NCBI GenBank assembly: GCA_003482555.1
Contig: DMYQ01000200.1
Location: 30,832-36,798 of the forward strand
DNA from: Janthinobacterium sp.
GTDB taxonomy: Bacteria > Pseudomonadota > Gammaproteobacteria > Burkholderiales > Burkholderiaceae_D
DNA length: 5,967 nt
Direction of reading: 5' to 3'
The notes below the pieces were generated by a model. The model was given only the letters and a program-made list of their open reading frames with translations. It searched no databases and had not been told where the DNA came from. Shown piece by piece: positions 1 through 5,313 of this stretch. The translations under genes were made by a program, and so were the position numbers. Every line of letters begins with the position of its first letter. Position 1 is the stretch's first letter.

Positions 1-1049
1 ATGTCGACGATCTTCTTGGCCGAGGCATTGATCTCGCCCATCGTCGTGACCACCTGGCTGACCACGTGGCCGCCCTTGATGGCGACGCTGGAAGCCGACA
101 CCACCAGCTCATTGGCCTGGTTGGCGTTGCTGGCGTTTTCACGCACGGTGCTCGTCAGGCTGTCCATCGAGCGCGCGGTCTGATCCAGGCTGCCGGCCTG
201 CGATTCGGTGCGCGAGGCCAGGTCGGCGTTGCCGTGCGCGATTTCGGAGCTGGCCACCTTGATGGTTTCAGCCGCGACCTTGATCTCGGAAACCATCGTG
301 CCCAGCTTGCCGCGCATGTCCTTCAGCGCCACCAGCAGGCTGCCGCTGTCGTTCGGGTCGGTCTCGATCGTCATCGACAGGTCGCCGTCGGCCACCGCGC
401 GCGCGATTTCACGCGCATATTCGGGCTCGCCGCCGAGCTGCTGCCAGATCGCCCGCACCACGAAATACGACACCGTGGCCAGGCTCAGGATGACGATCAG
501 GGCCACCGCGATACTGGTGGTGAGGACGTTGCGCACGCTCGTCTCGCTGTGCACGATGCCGGCCTTGAACTGTTGCTGGGCCGCCTCGTTGGTCTTGGCC
601 AGGTCGGCGTTCAAGACGGTCAACGCGCCCTGCATGCGCGTCACGGTCCCCTGCGCATCGCCCTGCTCGAGTTCCAGCATGATGCGCGCCGCGCTCAGCG
701 CCGGCGCGTAATAAGTGTCGAATTCCTTGACCAGGCGGCCGCCATTGTCGCGCTGCCCCGGCAACTCGGAAAATTTGCCCAGCTTGGCGCGCAGCTTGTT
801 GGCTTGCTCGCCGATCTGGCCGACGCGGTTCTTGTCGCCCTCGGTGACGGCGTCGCGCAAGGCATCGGCCACGGCGCCGACGTCGAGCGTGAGCGACTTG
901 GCCGTGTCGAGCACGGGATAGTCGACGCTTTCCGTGGTGCGGATCGAATCGAGCGCCCCGTTGGCCAAATACGAGCTCGCCGCCAGGCCCAGACCAAAGA
1001 TGATGGTCGAGATGACCGGTAACGCCCATATCTTGCGCTTGATGCTCAT
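1..1049 (-). CDS. Methyl-accepting chemotaxis protein, N-terminal 349 residues (3' end outside window)
   Basis: Inner-membrane chemoreceptor that would pass ligand signals to the CheA/CheW kinase complex. The frame is open from the ATG at 1047-1049 to the left edge. Visible in order: a short basic N-terminus (MSIKRK), TM1 at about residues 7-29, a mostly helical periplasmic region of about 145 residues resembling a four-helix-bundle sensor, TM2 at about 175-200, and a HAMP domain at about 198-250 containing LGGEPEYAREIARAVADGDL. The start of the cytoplasmic signalling coiled coil follows from about 255, with a methylation-helix-like segment (SRTESQAGSLDQTARSMDSL, 279-298). The conserved hairpin tip that contacts CheA/CheW would lie just beyond the edge, so its integrity cannot be judged. 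AGGAGA at 1055-1060, 5 nt upstream, supports the start. The gene follows a periplasmic binding-protein gene by 97 bp on the same strand, so it may be co-transcribed and may sense that protein. The ligand is unknown. Confidence 0.93.
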   Translation of the reverse strand, partial: MSIKRKIWALPVISTIIFGLGLAASSYLANGALDSIRTTESVDYPVLDTAKSLTLDVGAVADALRDAVTEGDKNRVGQIGEQANKLRAKLGKFSELPGQRDNGGRLVKEFDTYYAPALSAARIMLELEQGDAQGTVTRMQGALTVLNADLAKTNEAAQQQFKAGIVHSETSVRNVLTTSIAVALIVILSLATVSYFVVRAIWQQLGGEPEYAREIARAVADGDLSMTIETDPNDSGSLLVALKDMRGKLGTMVSEIKVAAETIKVASSEIAHGNADLASRTESQAGSLDQTARSMDSLTSTVRENASNANQANELVVSASSVAIKGGHVVSQVVTTMGEINASAKKIVD

Positions 1050-1054
1050 TGCCG

Positions 1055-1060
1055 TCTCCT
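1055..1060 (-). promoter_or_regulatory. Shine-Dalgarno of the chemoreceptor gene
   Basis: On the minus strand this reads AGGAGA, 5 nt before the ATG at 1047-1049. It fixes the start of the chemoreceptor and shows that the gene has its own ribosome binding site despite lying downstream of two probable operon partners. Confidence 0.75.
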
Positions 1061-1090
1061 GAATTGATAGTGAAGCATGTCGCAAAGGCC

Positions 1091-1129
1091 CGCAGGGGCC
1101 GAACCGGAGTCCGGCCCGCGGGCCCTGCG
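1091..1129 (-). other. GC-rich intercistronic hairpin
   Basis: The arms CGCAGGGGCCG (1091-1101) and CGGGCCCTGCG (1119-1129) pair over 11 positions with one mismatch. An inner CCGG-AGT-CCGG hairpin fits between them. The right half also contains a perfect 12-bp palindrome, GGCCCGCGGGCC (1113-1124). In the direction of transcription no T-run follows, so it does not look like a complete intrinsic terminator. It lies in the 97 bp between the binding-protein gene and the chemoreceptor gene. A role as RNA stabiliser or partial attenuator that lowers receptor expression relative to the upstream genes is inference. Confidence 0.5.
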
Positions 1130-1148
1130 TACTGCGGCTACTGTAGTC

Positions 1149-1559
1149 TTATGGCGCGGTCAGCACAACCTTGACGGTGGCGTCGACCGCGCTTTTTTCC
1201 ATGTAACCGATGGCTTTCGGGTCGGCGGCGACGGCTTTTTTCACGTCCGCGCTGCTGCCCACTTCCTTCGGCTGGGTGGCTTTGCCGGTAAACACCAGCT
1301 TGGACCACAGCGCCTTCGCTTGCGAAGGCTCCTTGTCGGTCACCTTCTTGTAAAACTCGGCGCGGATGGGTGCGCTTTCCGGCTGGTCGATCGGCGTCAT
1401 CGAAGTCGATTTACCGAGGAAGAACTGGGCCACCTGGTCGTTCGTCATGGCACTGGCGGCGCTCTTCGGATTGACCACGACGACGACTTCGGCCAGGGCC
1501 GGGCTGGCAAACGCGAGTACCGTGGTCGCCAGAACCAGCGCATTGAGAGTGGTTTTCAT
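1149..1559 (-). CDS. Small PstS-like periplasmic substrate-binding protein (136 aa)
   Basis: Secreted protein resembling the short proteins usually annotated as phosphate ABC transporter substrate-binding protein (PBP-like domain). Residues 1-23 form a signal peptide (MKTTLNALVLATTVLAFASPALA, here given as its 23 positions: basic start, hydrophobic core, ALA|E cleavage), leaving about 113 residues. The mature part starts with a beta strand ending in VVNPKSA. It continues with a segment like the second lobe of PstS: MTNDQVAQFFLGKS (38-51), ESAPIRAEFYKKV (61-73), LWSKLVFTGK (84-93) and PKAIGYM (114-120). Full PstS proteins are roughly 300 residues or more, so this is about one lobe, and no permease or ATPase genes are nearby. 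Uptake by a Pst transporter is therefore unlikely; handing a ligand to the neighbouring chemoreceptor is a plausible inference. Phosphate as ligand is unproven. The start is supported by AAGGA 6 nt upstream, shared with the stop codon of the porin gene. Confidence 0.85.
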   Translation of the reverse strand: MKTTLNALVLATTVLAFASPALAEVVVVVNPKSAASAMTNDQVAQFFLGKSTSMTPIDQPESAPIRAEFYKKVTDKEPSQAKALWSKLVFTGKATQPKEVGSSADVKKAVAADPKAIGYMEKSAVDATVKVVLTAP

Positions 1560-1565
1560 GTGCTG

Positions 1566-1571
1566 TCCTTA
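1566..1571 (-). promoter_or_regulatory. Shine-Dalgarno fused with the upstream stop codon (TAAGGA)
   Basis: On the minus strand TAAGGA contains the porin stop codon TAA (1569-1571) and the AAGGA ribosome binding site (1566-1570) of the binding-protein gene, whose ATG begins 6 nt later at 1559. A ribosome terminating on the porin message stands directly over the next initiation site, an arrangement typical of translational coupling. Coupling itself is inferred. Confidence 0.8.
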
Positions 1572-2834
1572 GAATACGAAATCGATGGCGACGGCGCCGA
1601 CGGTGACAGGGCCGGTGAAGCCCGGTTTAGGTTGAAGGAACAGGCCCTGGCCGTTTTTCGGCTTGACGCGGTCGATCTGCACCTTCAGCGCGGCCGAAGT
1701 GCTGAAATCCCAGCGCATGCCGATGGTGTCGGTCGATTGCTCGCCCTGGTTGCCCGTGCTTTGCAGCACGTTCACGCCGGCCGACAGCGCCCGCAAGGTC
1801 GGCGTACAGGCGGCCGGATAGCCCGCTGGACAAGCGGCCGGCACGGTATTGGCCACCACCGTGTCGATGCGCAGATTGGCATGGCTATAGTAGGGCAGGA
1901 ATTTGCCGATACGGTAGCCGCCCATCAGGTACCAGGATGTGGTGTCGGTGATATAGCTGGCCGACTTGCGCTTGGCGAATTCGGATTGAACGACGATGTT
2001 GTTCCAGTCCAGACCCAGGCCCAGCGAGGTGAACGAAGCCTTCTTGTTTTTCACTTCCAGGGCGTCGGCCAGCGGCCCGAGCTGGTCGAAGTGGTAACCG
2101 GCGCCGGTGGCGCGCAAGGCAGCCGTCAAGCCGTTCAAGAGGGTCGAATCGTCGACCGAAATCTTGGTGTCGGCGCGGCCGAAACGCAGGGTCAGCGGGC
2201 CGTGTTCGGCCGTCAGGTTGAGGGCGACGATATCCTTGCCTTCGAGGTGCACGACGCTGTTGGCACCGGTGGCGATGGTCGCCTTGGTGCGCCCCAGCGC
2301 CAGTTGCGCCGTCACGTTGGTGTCGCCAAAGCCGCGCTGATAAGTCGCGTCGACACCGTCGATGCTGTTCATCGGCACTTGCGAATACATTTCGCCGGGC
2401 GGACGCAGCAGCGTGTTGGCGTAACCCACGTTACGGTAATCCGAAATCATGAAGACGGGCAGGCCCATGCGACCGACGCGTACGCTGAAATTGTCCGACA
2501 GCTTGGCCTTGGCGAAGGCCCAGGCCAGTTCGGCGCCGAAGTCGTCTTCGCCATCCTTGCGCACCAGGCCCTGGACGGTGCCGGAGAGCCAGTCGTTGAT
2601 GACCGTGCTGGCCTGCAGGCCGAGGTTGGAATCGACACCGGTGCGTGGCGTCTTGTCGGCGCCGGTGGCTTGGTTCGGGCGTCCGAACTGGGCGTCGTTG
2701 GTGTCGGAAAAAGTCAGGGCGGCCGTGCCGTAGCCGCTGATTTTCACGCTCGGACCCGTGCTGGTATCGTCGGCAAAAGCGTTGGCGAGCGCCAGCGGCA
2801 TGGTCAGCAATGTGACTAAGAAGCGTTTTTTCAT
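1569..2834 (-). CDS. Outer-membrane porin-like beta-barrel protein (421 aa)
   Basis: Probable outer-membrane channel. Residues 1-21 are a signal peptide (MKKRF start, hydrophobic core, AFA|DD cleavage). The mature chain shows alternating amphipathic beta-strand patterns, for example VKISGYGTAALTF (30-42) and FSVRVGRMGLPVFM (116-129), and ends in the aromatic residue Phe, AIDFVF, as expected of barrel proteins recognised by the BAM complex. The central block DYRNVGYANTLLRPPGEMY (132-150) recalls uncharacterised proteobacterial porins that I associate with PstS-like neighbours; this is recalled, not searched. A segment at 331-346 holds the only two cysteines (335 and 343), likely an extracellular loop that could be disulfide-bonded. 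The gene ends 9 bp before the binding-protein gene. The ATG at 2832-2834 was chosen because it gives an immediate clean signal peptide, although no good Shine-Dalgarno precedes it. The solute is unknown. Confidence 0.85.
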   Translation of the reverse strand: MKKRFLVTLLTMPLALANAFADDTSTGPSVKISGYGTAALTFSDTNDAQFGRPNQATGADKTPRTGVDSNLGLQASTVINDWLSGTVQGLVRKDGEDDFGAELAWAFAKAKLSDNFSVRVGRMGLPVFMISDYRNVGYANTLLRPPGEMYSQVPMNSIDGVDATYQRGFGDTNVTAQLALGRTKATIATGANSVVHLEGKDIVALNLTAEHGPLTLRFGRADTKISVDDSTLLNGLTAALRATGAGYHFDQLGPLADALEVKNKKASFTSLGLGLDWNNIVVQSEFAKRKSASYITDTTSWYLMGGYRIGKFLPYYSHANLRIDTVVANTVPAACPAGYPAACTPTLRALSAGVNVLQSTGNQGEQSTDTIGMRWDFSTSAALKVQIDRVKPKNGQGLFLQPKPGFTGPVTVGAVAIDFVF

Positions 2835-2960
2835 GATTGTACCCGTAGCGTATAAGACTGATTGTGGGATGTCGGTTCCGGGCTAGGTGATCGTGCTGGC
2901 GATGGGTTGGGCCAAGCTCACTTTTTTGGCGCAGGGTGGTGCGCGACCTCAGATGCGATG

Positions 2961-2989
2961 ATGCTACATGGAAAGATATTTCCAATCAA
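2961..2989 (-). promoter_or_regulatory. Candidate sigma-70 promoter of the porin operon
   Basis: Read on the minus strand, TTGATT (2984-2989, -35-like, 4 of 6 matches to TTGACA) and TAGCAT (2961-2966, -10-like, 4 of 6 matches to TATAAT) are separated by exactly 17 bp. Upstream lies an AT-rich region that could act as an UP element. Transcription would start near 2954, giving a leader of about 120 nt before the porin ATG. The placement between a terminator and the first gene of the set fits, but both boxes are imperfect. Confidence 0.45.
2970..2983. promoter_or_regulatory. Inverted repeat within the promoter spacer, candidate operator
   Basis: GGAAAGATATTTCC is an inverted repeat with perfect 5-bp arms (GGAAA/TTTCC) around a 4-bp centre. 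It fills most of the spacer between the proposed -35 and -10 boxes. A protein bound here would be expected to block RNA polymerase or alter the promoter. The repeat is short and could be chance in AT-rich DNA; no regulator is encoded in the window. Confidence 0.35.
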
Positions 2990-3033
2990 AACTTACTTTC
3001 GCTCAAACCCCGTTTTCGTTGTTTTTGCTACAG

Positions 3034-3048
3034 AAAAAGGCCCTTTTT
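3034..3048. repeat. AT-flanked short palindrome
   Basis: AAAAAGGCCCTTTTT has 7-bp arms (AAAAAGG/CCTTTTT) around one base. As RNA it could form only a weak 6-bp stem with a 3-nt loop. It lies about 50 bp past the paaZ terminator in the direction of transcription and about 45 bp upstream of the proposed porin -35 box. It could be a secondary terminator, a protein site or chance. Confidence 0.3.
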
Positions 3049-3097
3049 AGAAGGAGATGTCTAAAAGATGGATGTAAAAGCACCCTTTTCCGGAGCG

Positions 3098-3121
3098 AAA
3101 AAAAAAGGGCCGTGGCGGCCC
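3098..3121 (-). terminator. Intrinsic terminator downstream of paaZ
   Basis: On the minus strand a GC stem GGGCCG-CCA-CGGCCC (3107-3121) is followed at once by nine T residues (3098-3106), about 80 nt after the paaZ stop codon. On the plus strand the same stem is followed by TCCTTTTT, so it may also act in that direction. The outer bases (AGCG at 3094-3097 with CGCT at 3131-3134, and A/T pairs inside) can lengthen the hairpin. It separates the phenylacetate genes from the porin set. Confidence 0.88.
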
Positions 3122-3199
3122 TCCTTTTTGCGCTTATCTCAACAAAAGATACTTCCGGTTAAACGCCAGCGCCGGCGCTCGCCCCCACTGTCATGCGAC

Positions 3200-5251
3200 T
3201 TATTCGCGCTTGGAAACCAGGGTCAGGATGTCGTAACTGGCCACCAGTTCTTCGTCCTGGTTGGTCACTTGCACGTCCCAGGCCACCACGCCCTGGCCGA
3301 CGCCGAACACGTCCTTCCGGTTGCGGTCGACCTTGCGCTTGCAGGTGAGGCGGGCGCGGATGGTGTCGCCGATGCCGACCGGCTTCACGAAACGCAGATT
3401 ATCCAGGCCGTAGTTGGCCAGCACCGGGCCGACGCCGGGCGACACGAACAGGCCGGCCGCCGCCGACAGCACGAAATAGCCGTGCGCGATGCGCTTGCCG
3501 AACTGCGATTCGCGGGCCGCGATCTCGTCGAAATGCATGTAGAAAAAGTCACCCGAAATGCCGCCGAAGGCGGTGATGTCGGCCTCGCTGACGGTGCGCC
3601 TGTGGGTCAGCAGCGAGTCGCCCGTCCGCAAGTCTTCGAAGTGCTTGCGGAAAGGGTGCAGCGGGCTTTCATTGACGGCGGCGCCGCGCACGTATTCACC
3701 GGTGACGGCGGCCAGCATGGTCGGCGAGCCCTGGATGGCGGCGCGCTGCAGGTAGTGGCGCACGGCGCGCACCCCGCCCAGTTCCTCGCCGCCGCCGGCG
3801 CGGCCCGGGCCGCCGTGTTTCAGTTGCGGCAGGGGCGAGCCGTGGCCGGTCGAATCGACGGCCGCCTCGCGCTCGAGTATCAAGACGCGCCCGTGCAGGG
3901 CGGCGGCGACCGGCACGGCGTAGGCGGCGAGCTTCGGATCGCGCGTCACCAGGGTGCTGACCAGGCTGCCCTTGCCGCGCGCGGCCAGGGCCAGGGCCTC
4001 GTCGATATCGGCATACGGCATCATGGTGCTGACCGGGCCGAAGGCTTCGACGTCGTGCACGGCGTCGTTGCGCAGGCCGTCGCGGCACATCAGCAGGGTG
4101 GGCGAAAAGAAGCAGCCGTCGGCGACGCCGGCGCCGACCGGCGCGAAACCGTCGGCATCGCCGAACACCACCTCGTTGCCGCGCGCCAGAATCTCGACCC
4201 GTTCGGCGACGTCGCGCTGCTGCTCTTTCGAAGCCAGCGCGCCCATGCGCACACCTTCCACGGACGGGTCGCCGACGGTGATTTTCGAAAGCCGCTCGCG
4301 CAGGCGGGTGCCGACCGCGTCCAGCATGGCGTGCGGCACGATGATGCGCCGGATGGCGGTACACTTCTGGCCCGCCTTGCCCGTCATTTCGCGCGCCACT
4401 TCCTTGATGAAGAGGTCGAACTCGACGTCGTCCGGCTTCACGTCCGGCGCCAGGATGGCGCAGTTGAGCGAATCGGCTTCGCCGTTGAAGGGCACCGAGT
4501 GTTCGATCAGGTTGCGGTTGGTGCGCAGCTTGGCGGCGGTGGCGGCGGAACCGGTGAAGGTGACCACGTCCTGGCCGTTGAGGCGGTCGAGCAGGTCGCC
4601 GGTGCTGCCGATCACCAGTTGCAGGCTACCGGCCGGCAGCAGGCCGGATTCGTGCATCATGCGCACCACGGCTTCGGTCAGGTAGCTGGTCGCCGTGGCC
4701 GGCTTGGCGATGCAGGGCATGGCGGCCAGGAAGCTGGGCGCGAATTTCTCCAGCAAGCCCCAGATCGGGAAGTTGAAGGCGTTGATGTGCACGGCCAGGC
4801 CGCCGCGCGGCACCAGGATGTGGGTGCCGGCGAAACCGCCTTTTTTACCCAGCGCCATGGCCGGGCCTTCGTGCAGCACGTTCGAGGAGGGCAGTTCGTT
4901 GCTGCCCATGCTGGCGTAGGCGAACAGGGTGCCGCTGCCGCCCTCGATGTCGACCCAGCTGTCGGCGCGGGTGGCGCCGCTCAGGTGCGAGATCGCGTAC
5001 AGCTCTTCCTTGCGCTCGACCAGGTACAGGGCCAGCGCCTTCAGGCGCGCGGCGCGCTGCTGGAAGTCGAGCGCCATCAAGCCCGGCACGCCGCTCTTGC
5101 GGGCGAAAGTCACGGCTTCGTCGAAGTCGATGCTTTCCGCGTGGGTGTGGTAAATCAGGCTGTTGTTGAGGGCACTGTGCAGCGGTACGGCGGCGGCGGC
5201 ACCGAGCCAGCGGCCGCCGATCAGGCTTTGTAAGGTGGATACTGAGGCCAT
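3200..5251 (-). CDS. paaZ: PaaZ, bifunctional oxepin-CoA hydrolase / 3-oxo-5,6-dehydrosuberyl-CoA semialdehyde dehydrogenase
   Basis: Cytoplasmic enzyme of aerobic phenylacetate breakdown. The C-terminal MaoC-type hydratase opens the oxepin-CoA ring, and the N-terminal aldehyde dehydrogenase oxidises the reactive semialdehyde to 3-oxo-5,6-dehydrosuberyl-CoA with NADP. The 683-residue length matches E. coli PaaZ (681), and long stretches agree with that protein as I recall it. Dehydrogenase part about 1-515: NAFNFPIWG (157-165, Asn160), FTGSAATAAKLR (232-243), Glu258 in FNGEADSLN and catalytic Cys297 in AGQKCTAIRRIIVP. The linker carries STGHGSPLPQLKHGGPGRAG (467-486). MaoC part about 530-683: ISGDFFYMH gives Asp568 and His573, with the same spacing as the E. 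coli hydratase pair, then HGYFVLSAAAGLF. Both active sites look intact. GGAGAG lies 6 nt upstream of the ATG. The gene follows paaY by 62 bp and ends before a strong terminator, so it is probably the last gene of the operon. Confidence 0.97.
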   Translation of the reverse strand: MASVSTLQSLIGGRWLGAAAAVPLHSALNNSLIYHTHAESIDFDEAVTFARKSGVPGLMALDFQQRAARLKALALYLVERKEELYAISHLSGATRADSWVDIEGGSGTLFAYASMGSNELPSSNVLHEGPAMALGKKGGFAGTHILVPRGGLAVHINAFNFPIWGLLEKFAPSFLAAMPCIAKPATATSYLTEAVVRMMHESGLLPAGSLQLVIGSTGDLLDRLNGQDVVTFTGSAATAAKLRTNRNLIEHSVPFNGEADSLNCAILAPDVKPDDVEFDLFIKEVAREMTGKAGQKCTAIRRIIVPHAMLDAVGTRLRERLSKITVGDPSVEGVRMGALASKEQQRDVAERVEILARGNEVVFGDADGFAPVGAGVADGCFFSPTLLMCRDGLRNDAVHDVEAFGPVSTMMPYADIDEALALAARGKGSLVSTLVTRDPKLAAYAVPVAAALHGRVLILEREAAVDSTGHGSPLPQLKHGGPGRAGGGEELGGVRAVRHYLQRAAIQGSPTMLAAVTGEYVRGAAVNESPLHPFRKHFEDLRTGDSLLTHRRTVSEADITAFGGISGDFFYMHFDEIAARESQFGKRIAHGYFVLSAAAGLFVSPGVGPVLANYGLDNLRFVKPVGIGDTIRARLTCKRKVDRNRKDVFGVGQGVVAWDVQVTNQDEELVASYDILTLVSKRE

Positions 5252-5257
5252 CGAAAA

Positions 5258-5263
5258 CTCTCC
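5258..5263 (-). promoter_or_regulatory. Shine-Dalgarno of paaZ
   Basis: On the minus strand this reads GGAGAG, 6 nt before the ATG at 5249-5251. It supports the chosen start, which also matches the N-terminus expected for the family. Confidence 0.75.
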
Positions 5264-5286
5264 AGAAAGTGAATATTAAAAGGTGT

Positions 5287-5299
5287 GCCGGGCGCCGGC
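5287..5299 (-). other. Small GC hairpin between paaY and paaZ
   Basis: GCCGG (5287-5291) and CCGGC (5295-5299) form a 5-bp stem with a 3-nt loop. In the direction of transcription TTTT follows 5 nt after the stem. It is too short and the T-run too distant for a convincing terminator. It might attenuate or mark an RNA processing point between the two cistrons. Confidence 0.3.
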
Positions 5300-5313
5300 C
5301 CCCGCCCCTGGTA

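Larger units (their letters stand above)
2835..3199. other. Gene-free spacer between paaZ and the porin operon
   Basis: This 365 bp stretch carries no convincing gene. Its part from about 2960 to 3170 is much more AT-rich than the surrounding genes. From right to left it holds the paaZ terminator, an AT-rich palindrome (3034-3048) and the candidate porin promoter (2961-2989). About 120 nt of possible leader RNA precede the porin start. That leader contains only a weak hairpin (GCCAA at 2911-2915 with TTGGC at 2926-2930) and lacks a clear Shine-Dalgarno next to the ATG. No riboswitch or tRNA is recognised. Confidence 0.7.

Noticed and set aside
66..1022. A 318-codon open frame on the plus strand
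   Set aside because: It is antisense to the chemoreceptor, which has clear transmembrane, HAMP and signalling segments. The product looks like a composition artefact.
1149..1559. Reading the binding protein as a truncated pseudogene of full-length PstS
   Set aside because: It has an intact signal peptide, a ribosome site coupled to the upstream gene, a normal stop and no leftover PstS sequence in the flanks, so it is better seen as a short family in its own right.
1077..2819. A 580-codon open frame on the plus strand
   Set aside because: It is antisense to the binding-protein and porin genes and has the same low-complexity GC-shadow composition. The minus-strand genes have signal peptides, stop/start coupling and ribosome sites.
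2835..3000. Pho box or sigma-54 promoter upstream of the porin, suggested by the PstS-like neighbour
   Set aside because: No direct repeats of the CTGTCAT type and no GG-N10-GC element with flanking sigma-54 consensus bases could be found on the minus strand.
2862..3162. Two short plus-strand frames of about 62 and 64 codons in the spacer
   Set aside because: Neither has a well-placed ribosome site or recognisable features, and they overlap the proposed promoter and the terminator region.
3068..5233. A 721-codon open frame on the plus strand with AAGGAG about 11 nt before its ATG
   Set aside because: It runs antisense through almost all of paaZ, whose protein has recognisable catalytic motifs and family length. 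The plus-strand product is rich in His, Gln, Arg and Ala, as expected from the complement of GC-rich codons, and shows no domain I recognise.
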